The notes: a model not told the origin generated them from the letters alone. A stretch of DNA of 51,337 nt from Bacteroidales bacterium (GCA_017439305.1 JAFSJK010000082.1:1-51337), one strand, 5' to 3'. Positions 41,168 through 49,117 are shown, counted from the stretch's first letter. Translations and numbers: made by a program.

Positions 41168-41591
41168 GGCTCTCCAGCGCGCTTTTCGTCTCGGCCGAAC
41201 CGAGTCCCAGCACATTCCGGAGGAAGTCCTCCACCGCCCCGGCGTCCTGTCTGAGAATGTCGAGGAGGCCGCCGGCATAGCTGCCCAGGCTTCCGAGGAA
41301 ACCGATTCCCTGCTTGATCCCGTGGTCCACGAGGATGGCATGGTAACGGCCGATGGCGGACATCGCCCGCTGCTTCTCGGAAATGGTATAGGTCCGGTAA
41401 TTGTCGATATACTCCCGCAGAAGGGCTTCATACTGGCGGTTGACACGCTCCCACTGGTAGGGGCGGTACCGGTCGGCATTGCGTTCGACCCGGTTCACGA
41501 GGCGCTCCAGCTTGGCCGGTGCCCGGAGCGTCGCGCAACTGGCGGCGGTCAGCGCCACCAGGAGGATAAGGATGTATTTACGCATAGTCAT
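41145..41591 (-). CDS. Small lipoprotein paralogous to the one at 20172-20645
   Basis: This 148-residue lipoprotein (lipobox Cys19 from this start, LTAASCATLR) is mostly helical. It shares with the operon lipoprotein at 20172 the blocks LVNRVERNADRYRPYQWERVNRQYEALLREY and ISEKQRAMSAIGRYHAILVDHGIKQG in the same order and spacing. The C-terminus ends in short helices. Function unknown; possible DUF6565 family (from memory). An ATG two codons downstream (41585) is equally plausible. A near-consensus -7 box (TATCTTCG) lies at 41606-41613. The gene tail overlaps the FNT-like gene on the other strand by 23 bases. Confidence 0.75.
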   Translation of the reverse strand: MTMRKYILILLVALTAASCATLRAPAKLERLVNRVERNADRYRPYQWERVNRQYEALLREYIDNYRTYTISEKQRAMSAIGRYHAILVDHGIKQGIGFLGSLGSYAGGLLDILRQDAGAVEDFLRNVLGLGSAETKSALESLRKRLAE

Positions 41592-41605
41592 TCAGTGTTT
41601 TCGGA

Positions 41606-41613
41606 CGAAGATA
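41606..41613 (-). promoter_or_regulatory. Weak promoter -7 box of the small lipoprotein gene
   Basis: The minus strand reads TATCTTCG, one mismatch from TAnnTTTG, 14 bases before the start at 41591. Confidence 0.3.
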
Positions 41614-41724
41614 GCAAAAATTCTGCCAATCTCCATTTTGCCGGGGTCCTGTCGGTTTTTGGCCGTAATTGTTTCAAATCTCGAAAAATGTGCTTATTTT
41701 CGTTTTTGACACGAACACAACCCC

Positions 41725-42390
41725 ATGAAGCCATCCCTGAAAGACACCATCCTCGATTTCTTCGTCAAGATGCTTTCCGTCGTCCTGGGCATCGTCATCA
41801 CGTTCTCCGTGCAGGGAATCATCAACCGGGCGCAGAGCCGGAAGAATGTCCGCTCCGGCCTGGAACTGGTCCGGACGGAGCTGACGGCGAACATCAACGA
41901 CATCCGCACGATGACCGAATATCTAGACGAAGAGCGGGCGTCGGCCCGATATCTGTTCTCGCACCGGAACGAACTGGACCGCTGCCCGGCGGATTCGGTG
42001 AACTACCACGCCGGTGTCATCTTCGCCGACGCTTCCATCACCCTGAGCCGGGACGCCCTGGACCTCCTGACGGTGTCCACCCTGTTCCCGAAGATCGGAA
42101 ACAACCAGCTGTCGATGAAGATCATCCGGGCCTATGATACCTGCCTGTCCACCGCGTCGAACCTGAACCAGTACATCGCCCTCCGCAACGACCGTTTCGA
42201 GCGCGCCGTCAACGAGAACACGGCCGGCAGATATGCCCAGGGCGGCCAGCTTGACATCGTCCGCTTCCTCAAGACCGACTACGGCGCCTATACCGTCCAA
42301 TGGCTGGCCAACCAGACCGACCCGGCCATCCTGACCGACGTCTCGGACGTCGAGGACGCCCTCAGCGCCATCGACGCTTACCTGCAATGA
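41725..42390 (+). CDS. Membrane-anchored protein of unknown function
   Basis: This 221-residue protein has one N-terminal membrane helix (FFVKMLSVVLGIVITFSVQGI, about 12-32), followed by an arm rich in Arg/Asn (INRAQSRKNVRSGLELVRTELTAN) and a helical domain ending DVEDALSAIDAYLQ. No conserved catalytic pattern is visible. The layout, a short anchor followed by a helical exported or cytoplasmic domain, is common among unnamed Bacteroidota proteins. A small gene follows 16 bases after the stop and is probably co-transcribed. A one-mismatch -7 box (TATTTTCG) lies at 41695-41702. Confidence 0.75.
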   Translation: MKPSLKDTILDFFVKMLSVVLGIVITFSVQGIINRAQSRKNVRSGLELVRTELTANINDIRTMTEYLDEERASARYLFSHRNELDRCPADSVNYHAGVIFADASITLSRDALDLLTVSTLFPKIGNNQLSMKIIRAYDTCLSTASNLNQYIALRNDRFERAVNENTAGRYAQGGQLDIVRFLKTDYGAYTVQWLANQTDPAILTDVSDVEDALSAIDAYLQ

Positions 42391-42406
42391 CAAAACCGAC
42401 GAACAT

Positions 42407-42586
42407 ATGAAAAAGATCGATCCGGAAAAACCGTCCAAGGTGGTCATCATCCACCACCCGCCTGTCAACGACAGCAAGGAAACCGCCGCTCCTGCCGGTG
42501 AAGGCACTCCTGCCGGAGAACCCGTCCAGGGAGACGTCCAACCAAAAACGGCGGACGAAAAGCCCGTCGAAAAAAACCAGGAATAG
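42407..42586 (+). CDS. Small acidic/proline-rich protein (59 residues), unknown
   Basis: The ATG at 42407 opens a 59-residue frame: MKKIDPEKPSKVVIIHHPPV, then a Pro/Ala/Gly/Glu/Lys-rich tail ending VEKNQE and TAG. Composition suggests a disordered protein or a docking tail. It lies 16 bases after the preceding stop and in the same direction, with codon use like its neighbours. It has no known homologue that I recognise; it could be a chance frame, so confidence is moderate. Confidence 0.45.
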   Translation: MKKIDPEKPSKVVIIHHPPVNDSKETAAPAGEGTPAGEPVQGDVQPKTADEKPVEKNQE

Positions 42587-42599
42587 GATTCCCGGGCGC

Positions 42600-42959
42600 T
42601 TATTCCCTTCCGTAGGGAATGCCCCTCCGCCCCAGAGATGTCAGGATCTTGAAGAAGGAGTTGTGCGGCTCCTTCAGTGCAAACCTTTTCCCGAGCGCCT
42701 TGATGAGCGTGTCGGGCTTCTTGACTTTGAGGCTGTCCATGAGCCGGAGGGTATCCTTCGCGGAAACGACAATACTTTCGCCCTTCTCCGGATCCTCTCC
42801 CCAGCCGTTGCCGCAGCGGGTAAGGATGAACTTCCCGTTTTCAACCTTCGCCATGATGCTGTAGCCGTTGCGGTTGAAATAAGTGGCCTCCGGGCCATTC
42901 TCTTTCCAGATAACCTCGATCTCAGGGGACCTCAGTTTTTTCACGTCTGATTTTGCCAT
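42600..42959 (-). CDS. Small cytoplasmic protein, unknown
   Basis: This 119-residue protein has no signal peptide. The first half is beta-rich (EIEVIWKENGPEATYFNRNGYSIMAKVENGKFILTRCGNGW), with a Gly/Trp turn; the second half is helical and basic (DTLRLMDSLKVKKPDTLIKALGKRF), ending in RRGIPYGRE. Not recognised. It converges on the 59-residue gene. Upstream on the minus strand there is TATATTTA, one mismatch from the -7 consensus, about 35 bases before the ATG. Confidence 0.65.
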   Translation of the reverse strand: MAKSDVKKLRSPEIEVIWKENGPEATYFNRNGYSIMAKVENGKFILTRCGNGWGEDPEKGESIVVSAKDTLRLMDSLKVKKPDTLIKALGKRFALKEPHNSFFKILTSLGRRGIPYGRE

Positions 42960-43009
42960 GGGGAATTGCTTTAATGGTTACTTTCGCTGTAAATATAACG
43001 TTTTTCTCG

Positions 43010-43017
43010 TATATTTG
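43010..43017 (+). promoter_or_regulatory. Promoter -7 box of the CDF exporter gene
   Basis: TATATTTG matches TAnnTTTG, 26 bases before the ATG at 43044. Confidence 0.55.
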
Positions 43018-43043
43018 TTTAATAATCAACCTTTTTCGATGGA

Positions 43044-43925
43044 ATGAAACGGGAAGATGAAATCGCACGGATAACCCTGGCAGGTAGCATCGTGAACGTG
43101 ATGCTGGTAGGCTTGAAGGCCGTAGCCGGCGTTGCGGGGCATTCGGCGGCCATGGTGTCGGACGCCGTCCATTCCCTGTCGGATTTCCTGACCGACATCG
43201 TCGTGCTGGTGTTCGTGCGCGTAAGCGCCCGGCCGCAGGACGAGGACCACGATTACGGGCACGGAAAGTACGAGACGCTGGCGACCCTGTTCATCGGCCT
43301 GGCGCTGGCCGCGGCCGCCGTGGGAATCGTCGTCTCCGGGGCAGGCAAGCTGGCCCGTTGGCTGCAGGGAGAAGACCTGCCGGCTCCCGGAAAGATCGCC
43401 CTCTGGGCTGCGCTCGCCTCCATTGTCGCCAAAGAACTCCTGTTCCAGTACACCCGCGTCAAGGGTAAGCACTTGGAATCCAAGGCATTGGAAGCCAATG
43501 CATGGCACCACCGCTCCGATGCGCTGAGTTCCGTCGGCACGGCCATCGGTATCGGCGGAGCCATCCTGCTGGGAAGCCGCTGGACCGTGCTGGATCCGCT
43601 GGCGTCCATCGTGGTGGGTGCCATGCTGGTCAAAGTGGCGTGGGACCTGCTCGGCCCCAGCTTCGGAGAACTGACCGACAGCTCCCTTCCTGCCGAAACG
43701 GAACAGGAAATGCTGGACATCATCCGGGGGGTGCCGGGCGTGGAAGATCCCCACAACCTGCGCACCCGCCGCATCGGCAACCGCATCGCGGCCGAGGTCC
43801 ATATCCGCCTGGACGGCAACCTGTCTCTCTCCGAAGCCCATGAAAAAGCCTCGGAAGTCGAACGCCGTTTCAAGGAGCGCTTCGGTGCCGAGTCACACAT
43901 CATCGTCCATATGGAACCGCTTTAA
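43044..43925 (+). CDS. Cation diffusion facilitator (CDF) metal exporter
   Basis: This 293-residue inner-membrane protein exports divalent metals (Zn, Fe, Mn or Co type) in exchange for protons. Both halves of the transmembrane metal site are visible: HSLSD (His43, Asp47, with Asp40 nearby) in helix 2 and HHRSD (His155, Asp159) in helix 5. It has the family stretches DYGHGKYETLATL and WTVLDPLASIVVGAMLV, and a C-terminal cytoplasmic domain (about 205-293; LRTRRIGNRIAAEVHIRLD). The His/Asp pairing is usual for zinc-type members, but metal choice is not certain. A GH31 gene follows 10 bases after the stop. Confidence 0.93.
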   Translation: MKREDEIARITLAGSIVNVMLVGLKAVAGVAGHSAAMVSDAVHSLSDFLTDIVVLVFVRVSARPQDEDHDYGHGKYETLATLFIGLALAAAAVGIVVSGAGKLARWLQGEDLPAPGKIALWAALASIVAKELLFQYTRVKGKHLESKALEANAWHHRSDALSSVGTAIGIGGAILLGSRWTVLDPLASIVVGAMLVKVAWDLLGPSFGELTDSSLPAETEQEMLDIIRGVPGVEDPHNLRTRRIGNRIAAEVHIRLDGNLSLSEAHEKASEVERRFKERFGAESHIIVHMEPL

Positions 43926-43935
43926 TTTCCCTTTC

Positions 43936-45525
43936 ATGAACAAGACTTGTATCCTCACTTGCAGCCTGTTGCTTCTGACCGCAGGTCTCCGTGCCCAGGA
44001 ACGCACGGTCGGCATGCTGCCCGGTGAAAAATGGTGGGGCTGCGTAACGGACCTCGGTGTCCGCATGCCCTTCGACGCCTCCACGGAACTGGCTTTCGAC
44101 CTGGCGACGCAGAATTTCAACAACCAGACCACCCCGTTGCTTGTCTCCGACAAGGGACGGTATATCTGGTGCGACACCTCGTTCTCCGCCTCCATTTCGG
44201 GCGGCGAAATCCGGATTGCTCCGCATCACGGGGGCTCCGTGACCTGCGTCCAGGCCGGAACGACGCTCCGGGAAGCATTCCTGGCCGCCTCAGCCGCCCA
44301 TTTCCCGCCCAGCGGGACCATCCCGCCGGAAATGTTCCTGAACAAGCCCCAGTACAACACCTGGATCGAACTGGTCTATGACCAGAACCAGGCGGACGTG
44401 CTGAAATACGCGCATGGAATCGTGAACAACGGCTTCCCCCCGGGAATCCTGATGATCGACGACAACTGGCAGAAGTACTACGGCAGCATCGAATTCCGCC
44501 CGGACCGGTTCCCGGACCCGAAGGGGATGGTGGACGAGCTGCACGCGCTGGGATTCAAGGTAATGCTATGGATCTGCCCCTTCGTTTCGCCGGACAGCCA
44601 GGAGTACCGGATGCTCCGCGACAAGGGATACCTCGTGATGGACGCGCAGGGAAACCGCCCCGCCATCCTGGATTGGTGGAACGGGCTCAGTGCCTGTTAC
44701 GACCTGAGCAATCCGGAGGCCTATGCCTATTACAAGGGAACGCTGACCGCCCTGCAGGAACAGTTCGGAATCGACGGATTCAAGTTCGACGCCGGGGATC
44801 CGGAGCGGTACCTGCAGGAGAATACCCGTCCCTTCGACGGGAAATCGTTTGACACGGAACAGACGATGCTCTGGGCCAAACTGGGCCTGGAATTCCCTTA
44901 CAATGAATTCCGTGCCTGCTGGCGGATGGGCGGAGACCCGCTGGTCCAGCGGCTGGGGGACAAGAACTATTCCTGGCAGGCCGTCGCCAGCCTGGTGCCT
45001 GACATGATCGCCGCGGGCCTGCTGGGGCATATCTACACCTGTCCGGACATGATCGGCGGCGGACAGTTCGGCAGCTTCCTGCATATCGACCAGTCCAAGA
45101 TGGACCAGGAACTGATCGTCCGCTCCTGTGAGATCCACGCCCTGATGCCCATGATGCAGTTCTCCGTGGCTCCCTGGCGGGTCCTGGATGCGGAACACCT
45201 CGCCGTCTGCCTGAAGTATGCCCGTCTGCACGAAGAGCTCGGCTCCTATCTGGTGGAGCAGGCCAGGCAAGGAGCGAAGACCGGCGAGCCTATCGTCCGG
45301 AGCATGGAATACGCGTTCCCGGGCCAGGGTTTCGAGACCTGTACCGACCAGTACATGCTGGGCGACCGCTATCTGGTCGCGCCCATGATGACACCGGGCC
45401 AATCCCGGACGGTCAAGCTGCCGAAAGGCCGCTGGCAGGACGAGAACGGCAAGGTGTACAAAGGGGGACGGACCTATGTGCTGGACGTCCCGCTGGACCG
45501 GGTGCCCCGTTTTACGCGGAAATAA
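43936..45525 (+). CDS. Secreted glycoside hydrolase family 31 enzyme
   Basis: This 529-residue enzyme has a signal peptide (to LRAQ, about 21), an N-terminal beta domain (about 22-130) and a (beta/alpha)8 barrel of the GH31 type. Useful motifs are GILMIDDNWQKYYGSIEFRP, LGFKVMLWICPFVSPDS and DGFKFDAGD, whose Asp285 is the likely nucleophile. LGDKNYSWQ carries Asp342 as the likely acid/base, and CPDMIGGG and QFSVAPWR follow. GH31 members act on alpha-glucosides, alpha-xylosides or alpha-galactosides by a retaining mechanism; the substrate here is undetermined. It is shorter than classic GH31 enzymes because the C-terminal domains are small. It follows the CDF gene by 10 bases but a functional link is not obvious. 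Confidence 0.88.
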   Translation: MNKTCILTCSLLLLTAGLRAQERTVGMLPGEKWWGCVTDLGVRMPFDASTELAFDLATQNFNNQTTPLLVSDKGRYIWCDTSFSASISGGEIRIAPHHGGSVTCVQAGTTLREAFLAASAAHFPPSGTIPPEMFLNKPQYNTWIELVYDQNQADVLKYAHGIVNNGFPPGILMIDDNWQKYYGSIEFRPDRFPDPKGMVDELHALGFKVMLWICPFVSPDSQEYRMLRDKGYLVMDAQGNRPAILDWWNGLSACYDLSNPEAYAYYKGTLTALQEQFGIDGFKFDAGDPERYLQENTRPFDGKSFDTEQTMLWAKLGLEFPYNEFRACWRMGGDPLVQRLGDKNYSWQAVASLVPDMIAAGLLGHIYTCPDMIGGGQFGSFLHIDQSKMDQELIVRSCEIHALMPMMQFSVAPWRVLDAEHLAVCLKYARLHEELGSYLVEQARQGAKTGEPIVRSMEYAFPGQGFETCTDQYMLGDRYLVAPMMTPGQSRTVKLPKGRWQDENGKVYKGGRTYVLDVPLDRVPRFTRK

Positions 45526-45534
45526 GCCGCCGGT

Positions 45535-45999
45535 CTACAGCGGCAATCCGTAACTGCATTTGATCTCGTTCATCACGAACGAACTCTGGACGGACCCCAG
45601 GCTGTCGATGGTGCCGAGGGTGTTGATGAGGAAGTCGTTGTAATACTGCATGTCCGGGGCGTAGATTTTCAACAGGTAGTCGAAGTCCCCCGAGATGTTG
45701 TAGCATTCGGCCACTTCCGGGATGTCCTTCACCCGGTTCACGAAATCATCGGCGATTTCCTTCCCCATCCGGCGAAGGCGCACACTGCAGAAAACCAGGA
45801 ATCCGCGCCCCAGTTTGGCGGCGTCCAGGACGGCCGTGTAGCGGCGGATGAAACCCTCCTTTTCCAGCCTGCGCAGGCGTTCGAAAACGGGGGTGGGGGA
45901 TAAATGGACCTTCAAGGCCAGGTCCTTGACGGTGATGCGGGCGTTCTCCTGGAGGACGCGAAGCATTTGAATGTCAATCTTATCGAGCGTTTCAGCCAT
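45535..45999 (-). CDS. Lrp/AsnC-family transcriptional regulator
   Basis: This 154-residue protein has an N-terminal winged helix-turn-helix (about 5-60; DKIDIQMLRVLQENARITVKDLA, LSPTPVFERLRRLEKEGFI) and a C-terminal RAM/AsnC ligand domain (about 65-150; VAECYNISGDFDYLLKIYAPD). Lrp-type proteins bind amino acids and regulate amino-acid genes as octamers. It is divergent from metY, 154 bases apart, so it probably controls metY and itself. The ATG at 45999 is standard for the family; the frame stays open upstream but crosses the promoter region and a candidate operator. Confidence 0.93.
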   Translation of the reverse strand: MAETLDKIDIQMLRVLQENARITVKDLALKVHLSPTPVFERLRRLEKEGFIRRYTAVLDAAKLGRGFLVFCSVRLRRMGKEIADDFVNRVKDIPEVAECYNISGDFDYLLKIYAPDMQYYNDFLINTLGTIDSLGSVQSSFVMNEIKCSYGLPL

Positions 46000-46024
46000 G
46001 GTGGAATCCTCTGCCGGGGGAAGC

Positions 46025-46043
46025 CTTGTCCCTATCTGACAAG
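46025..46043. promoter_or_regulatory. Inverted repeat, candidate operator for the Lrp-type regulator
   Basis: CTTGTC and GACAAG form perfect 6-base arms around a 7-base spacer in the leader of the lrp-type gene. A further CTTGTCC half-site occurs at 46101-46107, at the -33 position of the metY promoter. Regulator binding is inferred, not shown. Confidence 0.4.
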
Positions 46044-46065
46044 ATGTTTCCCCTGTTATTAATCG

Positions 46066-46073
46066 CAAATATA
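46066..46073 (-). promoter_or_regulatory. Promoter -7 box of the Lrp-type regulator gene
   Basis: The minus strand reads TATATTTG (TAnnTTTG), 66 bases before the ATG at 45999. Confidence 0.5.
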
Positions 46074-46124
46074 GAGGAAAACACCTATTTTTCAAAGTTT
46101 CTTGTCCGAAACATCCGGCCCATC

Positions 46125-46132
46125 TAACTTTG
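46125..46132 (+). promoter_or_regulatory. Promoter -7 box of metY
   Basis: TAACTTTG matches TAnnTTTG, 21 bases before the ATG at 46154. A partial -33 box (TTGT, 46102-46105) lies 19 bases upstream and overlaps the CTTGTCC half-site. Confidence 0.55.
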
Positions 46133-46153
46133 CAAGCAGAAAAACACACGATT

Positions 46154-47443
46154 ATGGCAACGCAGAAACTCCACTTCGAAACCCTTCAGCTCCACGTAGG
46201 ACAGGAACACGCCGACCCCGCCACCGACGCCCGCGCCGTTCCCATTTACCAGACTTCCTCCTACGTTTTCCATAACAGCGAACACGCAGCCGCGCGCTTC
46301 GGGCTGGCGGATCCCGGCAACATCTACAGCCGCCTGACCAACACCACCCAGGATATCCTGGAGCAGCGCATCGCCGCCCTGGAAGGCGGCGTGGGCGCCC
46401 TGGCCGTGGCCTCCGGCGCCGCCGCGATCACCTACGCGATTCTCAACATCACCCGCGCGGGCGACCACGTCGTGGCGGCCAAGACCATCTACGGCGGCAC
46501 TTATGACCTGCTGCAGCACACGCTCGTCCCTTACGGCATCTCGACCACCTTCGTGGACCCGGCCGACCTCGACAACTTCGAGAAGGCCATCCGTCCGGAG
46601 ACGAAACTCCTGTTCATCGAGACCTTCGGCAACCCCAACGGCAACGTCATCGACATCGGGAAGGTAGCGGCGATCGCCCACCGGCACCAGATCCCGCTCG
46701 TGGTGGACAACACCTTCGCGACCCCGTTCCTCCTCCGGCCCATCGAGTACGGCGCGGACATCGTGGTCCATTCCGCCACCAAGTTCATCGGCGGCCACGG
46801 AACCACCATCGGCGGCGTCATCGTGGATTCGGGGAAATTCGACTGGAAGGCTTCCGGCAAGTTCCCGCAGTTCACGGAACCGGAAAACAGCTACCACGGG
46901 ATCGTCTTTGCCGATGCCGTCGGCCCCGCCGCCTACATCACCCGCGCCCGCGCCATCCTGCTCCGGGACACCGGCGCCACGCTCTCCCCGGTGAGCTGCT
47001 TCATCTTCCTGCAAGGCCTGGAAACCCTCTCGCTCCGGGTGGAGCGGCACGTGGCCAATGCGCTGAAAATCGTGGACTTCCTGTCCAAGCACCCGCAGGT
47101 GGCGAAGGTCAACCACCCGTCCCTGCCGGACCATCCCGACCACGCGACATACCAGAAGTACTTCCCGAACGGGGGCGGTTCCATCTTCACCTTCGAAATC
47201 AAGGGCGGAAAGGACGAGGCGTTCAAGTTCATCGACTCGCTGGAAATCTTCTCCCTGCTCGCCAATGTGGCGGACGTGAAGTCCCTCGTCATCCACCCCG
47301 CGACCACCACACACTCCCAGCTCACGGAGGCGGAACTCACGGACCAGGGCATCTACCAGAGCACGATCCGCCTGTCCATCGGCACGGAGCACGTGGACGA
47401 CCTCATCGCCGACCTTTCGCAGGCCTTCGGGAAGATCATTTGA
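46154..47443 (+). CDS. metY: O-acetylhomoserine sulfhydrylase (PLP enzyme)
   Basis: This 429-residue cytoplasmic enzyme belongs to the Cys/Met metabolism PLP family and makes homocysteine from O-acetylhomoserine and sulfide. Evidence: FETLQLHVGQEHADPATDARAVPIYQTSSY at the start, IYSRLTNTTQDILEQRIAALEGG, VVDNTFATPFLLRP, and SATKFIGGHG with the PLP lysine Lys210. The QxxxxDPxTxARAVPIYQTSSY start and about 430-residue length favour MetY over MetB/MetC (about 380-400). It is divergent from the Lrp-type regulator. Its stop overlaps the end of the YhfC-type gene by 8 bases. Confidence 0.95.
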   Translation: MATQKLHFETLQLHVGQEHADPATDARAVPIYQTSSYVFHNSEHAAARFGLADPGNIYSRLTNTTQDILEQRIAALEGGVGALAVASGAAAITYAILNITRAGDHVVAAKTIYGGTYDLLQHTLVPYGISTTFVDPADLDNFEKAIRPETKLLFIETFGNPNGNVIDIGKVAAIAHRHQIPLVVDNTFATPFLLRPIEYGADIVVHSATKFIGGHGTTIGGVIVDSGKFDWKASGKFPQFTEPENSYHGIVFADAVGPAAYITRARAILLRDTGATLSPVSCFIFLQGLETLSLRVERHVANALKIVDFLSKHPQVAKVNHPSLPDHPDHATYQKYFPNGGGSIFTFEIKGGKDEAFKFIDSLEIFSLLANVADVKSLVIHPATTTHSQLTEAELTDQGIYQSTIRLSIGTEHVDDLIADLSQAFGKII

Positions 47444-48224
47444 ACGCCCTTCGGGCGATGAGCCAGGCGAGGGCGGCGATGGCGATGGCCAGGGACATGA
47501 TGATCAGCTCCACCGTGACCATGCCGGCGCCGGTCTTGGACAGGATGACGGCCAGGCCGTCAACCAGGGCGTGCAGCAGGATGGCGGCGGGAAAGAGCCA
47601 GAGCCACGTCCCGCCCTTCCGGGCAGCTGCCCAGACGAGGATGGACAGACCCACATGCAGGGTAATTGCGGAGAACCGCTCCCAGAGGCCGAGGAGGTAG
47701 GTGCCTGCGCCGGTGGTCTTGAGCTGCTCGAAGGTGGCGGTCAGCTGGTCCTGCGCCTCGGCGGGCGCCGAGGAGAGCAAGATGTCCGTCTGGCCGAGGT
47801 TGACCATGATGGCCATCGTGAGGGTAGAAATCATCGACAGGCCGAAGATGATGGCCATTTCCGCGCCGCCGTGGCCAAGGCCGTAGGAAACGCCCGGCTT
47901 GGTCTCCGTGGGTTCCTTCTTGAGGAGGAATTTCATCGCCAGGAACCGGCCCGTTTCCTCGAAAAGGCCTGCCATCAGGCCGCCGTAGAGGGCGTAGTAC
48001 AGGGTTTTCCCCTGGATGACCGCCCCGCTCGGGCCCTTGAGGACGATTTGGTGGACAATCGACTCCAGCACCAGCGCAAAGACGACGAAGACGCCGGCGC
48101 CGATGAGGATCGTGGACAGGTTGGCATGGTGCTTTTTCACCGCCCACCAACACAGGAACACGGGGATGGCGATGCCCAGGAGGGCATTCACGACCATCAT
48201 GATGATGGAACTGACAGGTACCAT
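47436..48224 (-). CDS. YhfC-family intramembrane protease-like protein
   Basis: This 262-residue protein has about seven hydrophobic helices. It carries the EETGRFLAMKFLLKK segment and LGHGGAEMAIIFGLSM, followed by LHVGLSILVWAAAR and LLHALVDGLAVILS. These are the conserved Glu/Glu and His positions of the YhfC group, annotated as glutamic-type intramembrane proteases. Substrate is unknown. The ATG at 48224 places the first helix at the N-terminus; earlier in-frame starts would add 30 unlikely residues. The 3' end overlaps metY by 8 bases in convergent orientation. Confidence 0.85.
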   Translation of the reverse strand: MVPVSSIIMMVVNALLGIAIPVFLCWWAVKKHHANLSTILIGAGVFVVFALVLESIVHQIVLKGPSGAVIQGKTLYYALYGGLMAGLFEETGRFLAMKFLLKKEPTETKPGVSYGLGHGGAEMAIIFGLSMISTLTMAIMVNLGQTDILLSSAPAEAQDQLTATFEQLKTTGAGTYLLGLWERFSAITLHVGLSILVWAAARKGGTWLWLFPAAILLHALVDGLAVILSKTGAGMVTVELIIMSLAIAIAALAWLIARRAFK

Positions 48225-48247
48225 GGTTATTCTGTATTTTTGCGAAA

Positions 48248-48366
48248 ATCTTTCGCCATGCGCCCGTCCCATCCCTTCTTCGCCTGGGAATGCGTTTCTA
48301 GAGACCGGCGGCACGGCGGAGTGCCTGCCCTACACAAAAAACCCGGACCTCGAAGTCCGGGTTTTT
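48248..48366 (+). ncRNA. Candidate small RNA between the YhfC-type and OmpA genes
   Basis: A perfect plus-strand -7 box, TATTTTTG at 48235-48242, has no credible coding gene after it, yet about 95 bases downstream a terminator with T-run ends at 48366. A transcript of about 118 bases would result. The reading frame starting at 48258 is not protein-like. Start is estimated. Confidence 0.25.
48336..48366. terminator. Bidirectional intrinsic terminator
   Basis: Stem AAAAACCCGGAC / GTCCGGGTTTTT (12 pairs) with a 6-base loop; A-run and T-run flank it so it can work on both strands. It ends the OmpA-lipoprotein gene on the minus strand (17 bases after its stop). Confidence 0.9.
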
Positions 48367-48383
48367 GCAGGTTGGGCAGCAGA

Positions 48384-49067
48384 TTACTGCAGCGTGCCGT
48401 TCTCGGCGGCCTTGATCATGTTCTCGTTCGCGGAGATGAAGACCTCCACGCGGCGGTTCTGGGCGCGGCCGGCCTCGGTGCTGTTGTCAGCGACCGGGTC
48501 GTTGTAGGAGTGGCCTTCAGCGATGATGCGGCTGGCGGCGATACCCTTGGCCTGGAGATACTTGGAAACGGCGTTGGCACGGGCGTCGGACACCTTCTGG
48601 TTGGCAGCGGCGGAACCGATGTTGTCGGTATGGCCCAGCACGGTGATGTCGGTGTCCGGCAGGTCTGCCATCTCAGCGGCAAACTTGTCCAGGTTCCTCT
48701 TGGCATCGGCCTTGAGGGTGGACTTGTTGAAGTCGAAGAGGATACCGCTGTCGAAGGTGACCTTGATGGCCTTGAGGCCGTTGACGTCGGTCACGGTCTC
48801 GACCTGGGCGTTCTCGAGGGCAGCCAGTTCTTCAGCCTTCTTGTCCATCTTGTTGCCGATGATGGCTCCGGTTCCACCACCCACGGCGGTACCGATGGCG
48901 GCGCCGATGGCGGCACCCTTGCCATCCTTGCCGATCAGGTAGCCGAGACCGGCACCGATGGCGGCACCCGCACCAGAGCCGATGAGGGAACCCTTTCCGA
49001 GGTTGCTCATACCGCAACCGGAGAAAATCATCGTTCCGCAGAGGAACATAAGAACATATTTCTTCAT
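48384..49067 (-). CDS. OmpA-family lipoprotein with glycine-zipper segment
   Basis: This 227-residue lipoprotein (lipobox Cys18, IFSGCGMSN) has a glycine-zipper region (about 25-75; repeats of GAAIGAGLG / GAAIGTAVGGGTG) and a C-terminal OmpA peptidoglycan-binding domain (about 100-220). The domain has FDFNKSTLKADAKRNLDKFA and the diaminopimelate-binding motif HTDNIGSAAANQKVSDARANAV, then AEGHSYNDPVADN and GRAQNRRVEVFI. It tethers the outer membrane to peptidoglycan. It has its own -7 box at 49110-49117 and terminator at 48336-48366. It is divergent from the vWA-domain lipoprotein at 49199. Confidence 0.93.
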   Translation of the reverse strand: MKKYVLMFLCGTMIFSGCGMSNLGKGSLIGSGAGAAIGAGLGYLIGKDGKGAAIGAAIGTAVGGGTGAIIGNKMDKKAEELAALENAQVETVTDVNGLKAIKVTFDSGILFDFNKSTLKADAKRNLDKFAAEMADLPDTDITVLGHTDNIGSAAANQKVSDARANAVSKYLQAKGIAASRIIAEGHSYNDPVADNSTEAGRAQNRRVEVFISANENMIKAAENGTLQ

Positions 49068-49109
49068 AACATAAAGGATTTAAAAGGTTTGTCTTATTAA
49101 TTATCCAGC

Positions 49110-49117
49110 CAAAAATA
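49110..49117 (-). promoter_or_regulatory. Promoter -7 box of the OmpA-lipoprotein gene
   Basis: The minus strand reads TATTTTTG (TAnnTTTG), 42 bases before the ATG at 49067. Confidence 0.5.

Noticed and set aside
46000-46153. SAM or other methionine riboswitch upstream of metY
   Set aside because: The leader after the -7 box is only about 15-20 bases, too short for a riboswitch, and no known fold is visible.
47571-49100. 509-codon plus-strand frame spanning three features, including an ATG at 48258 behind a -7 box
   Set aside because: It runs antisense through the YhfC-type and OmpA genes and through a terminator hairpin; not protein-like. The promoter box itself is kept as a small-RNA candidate.
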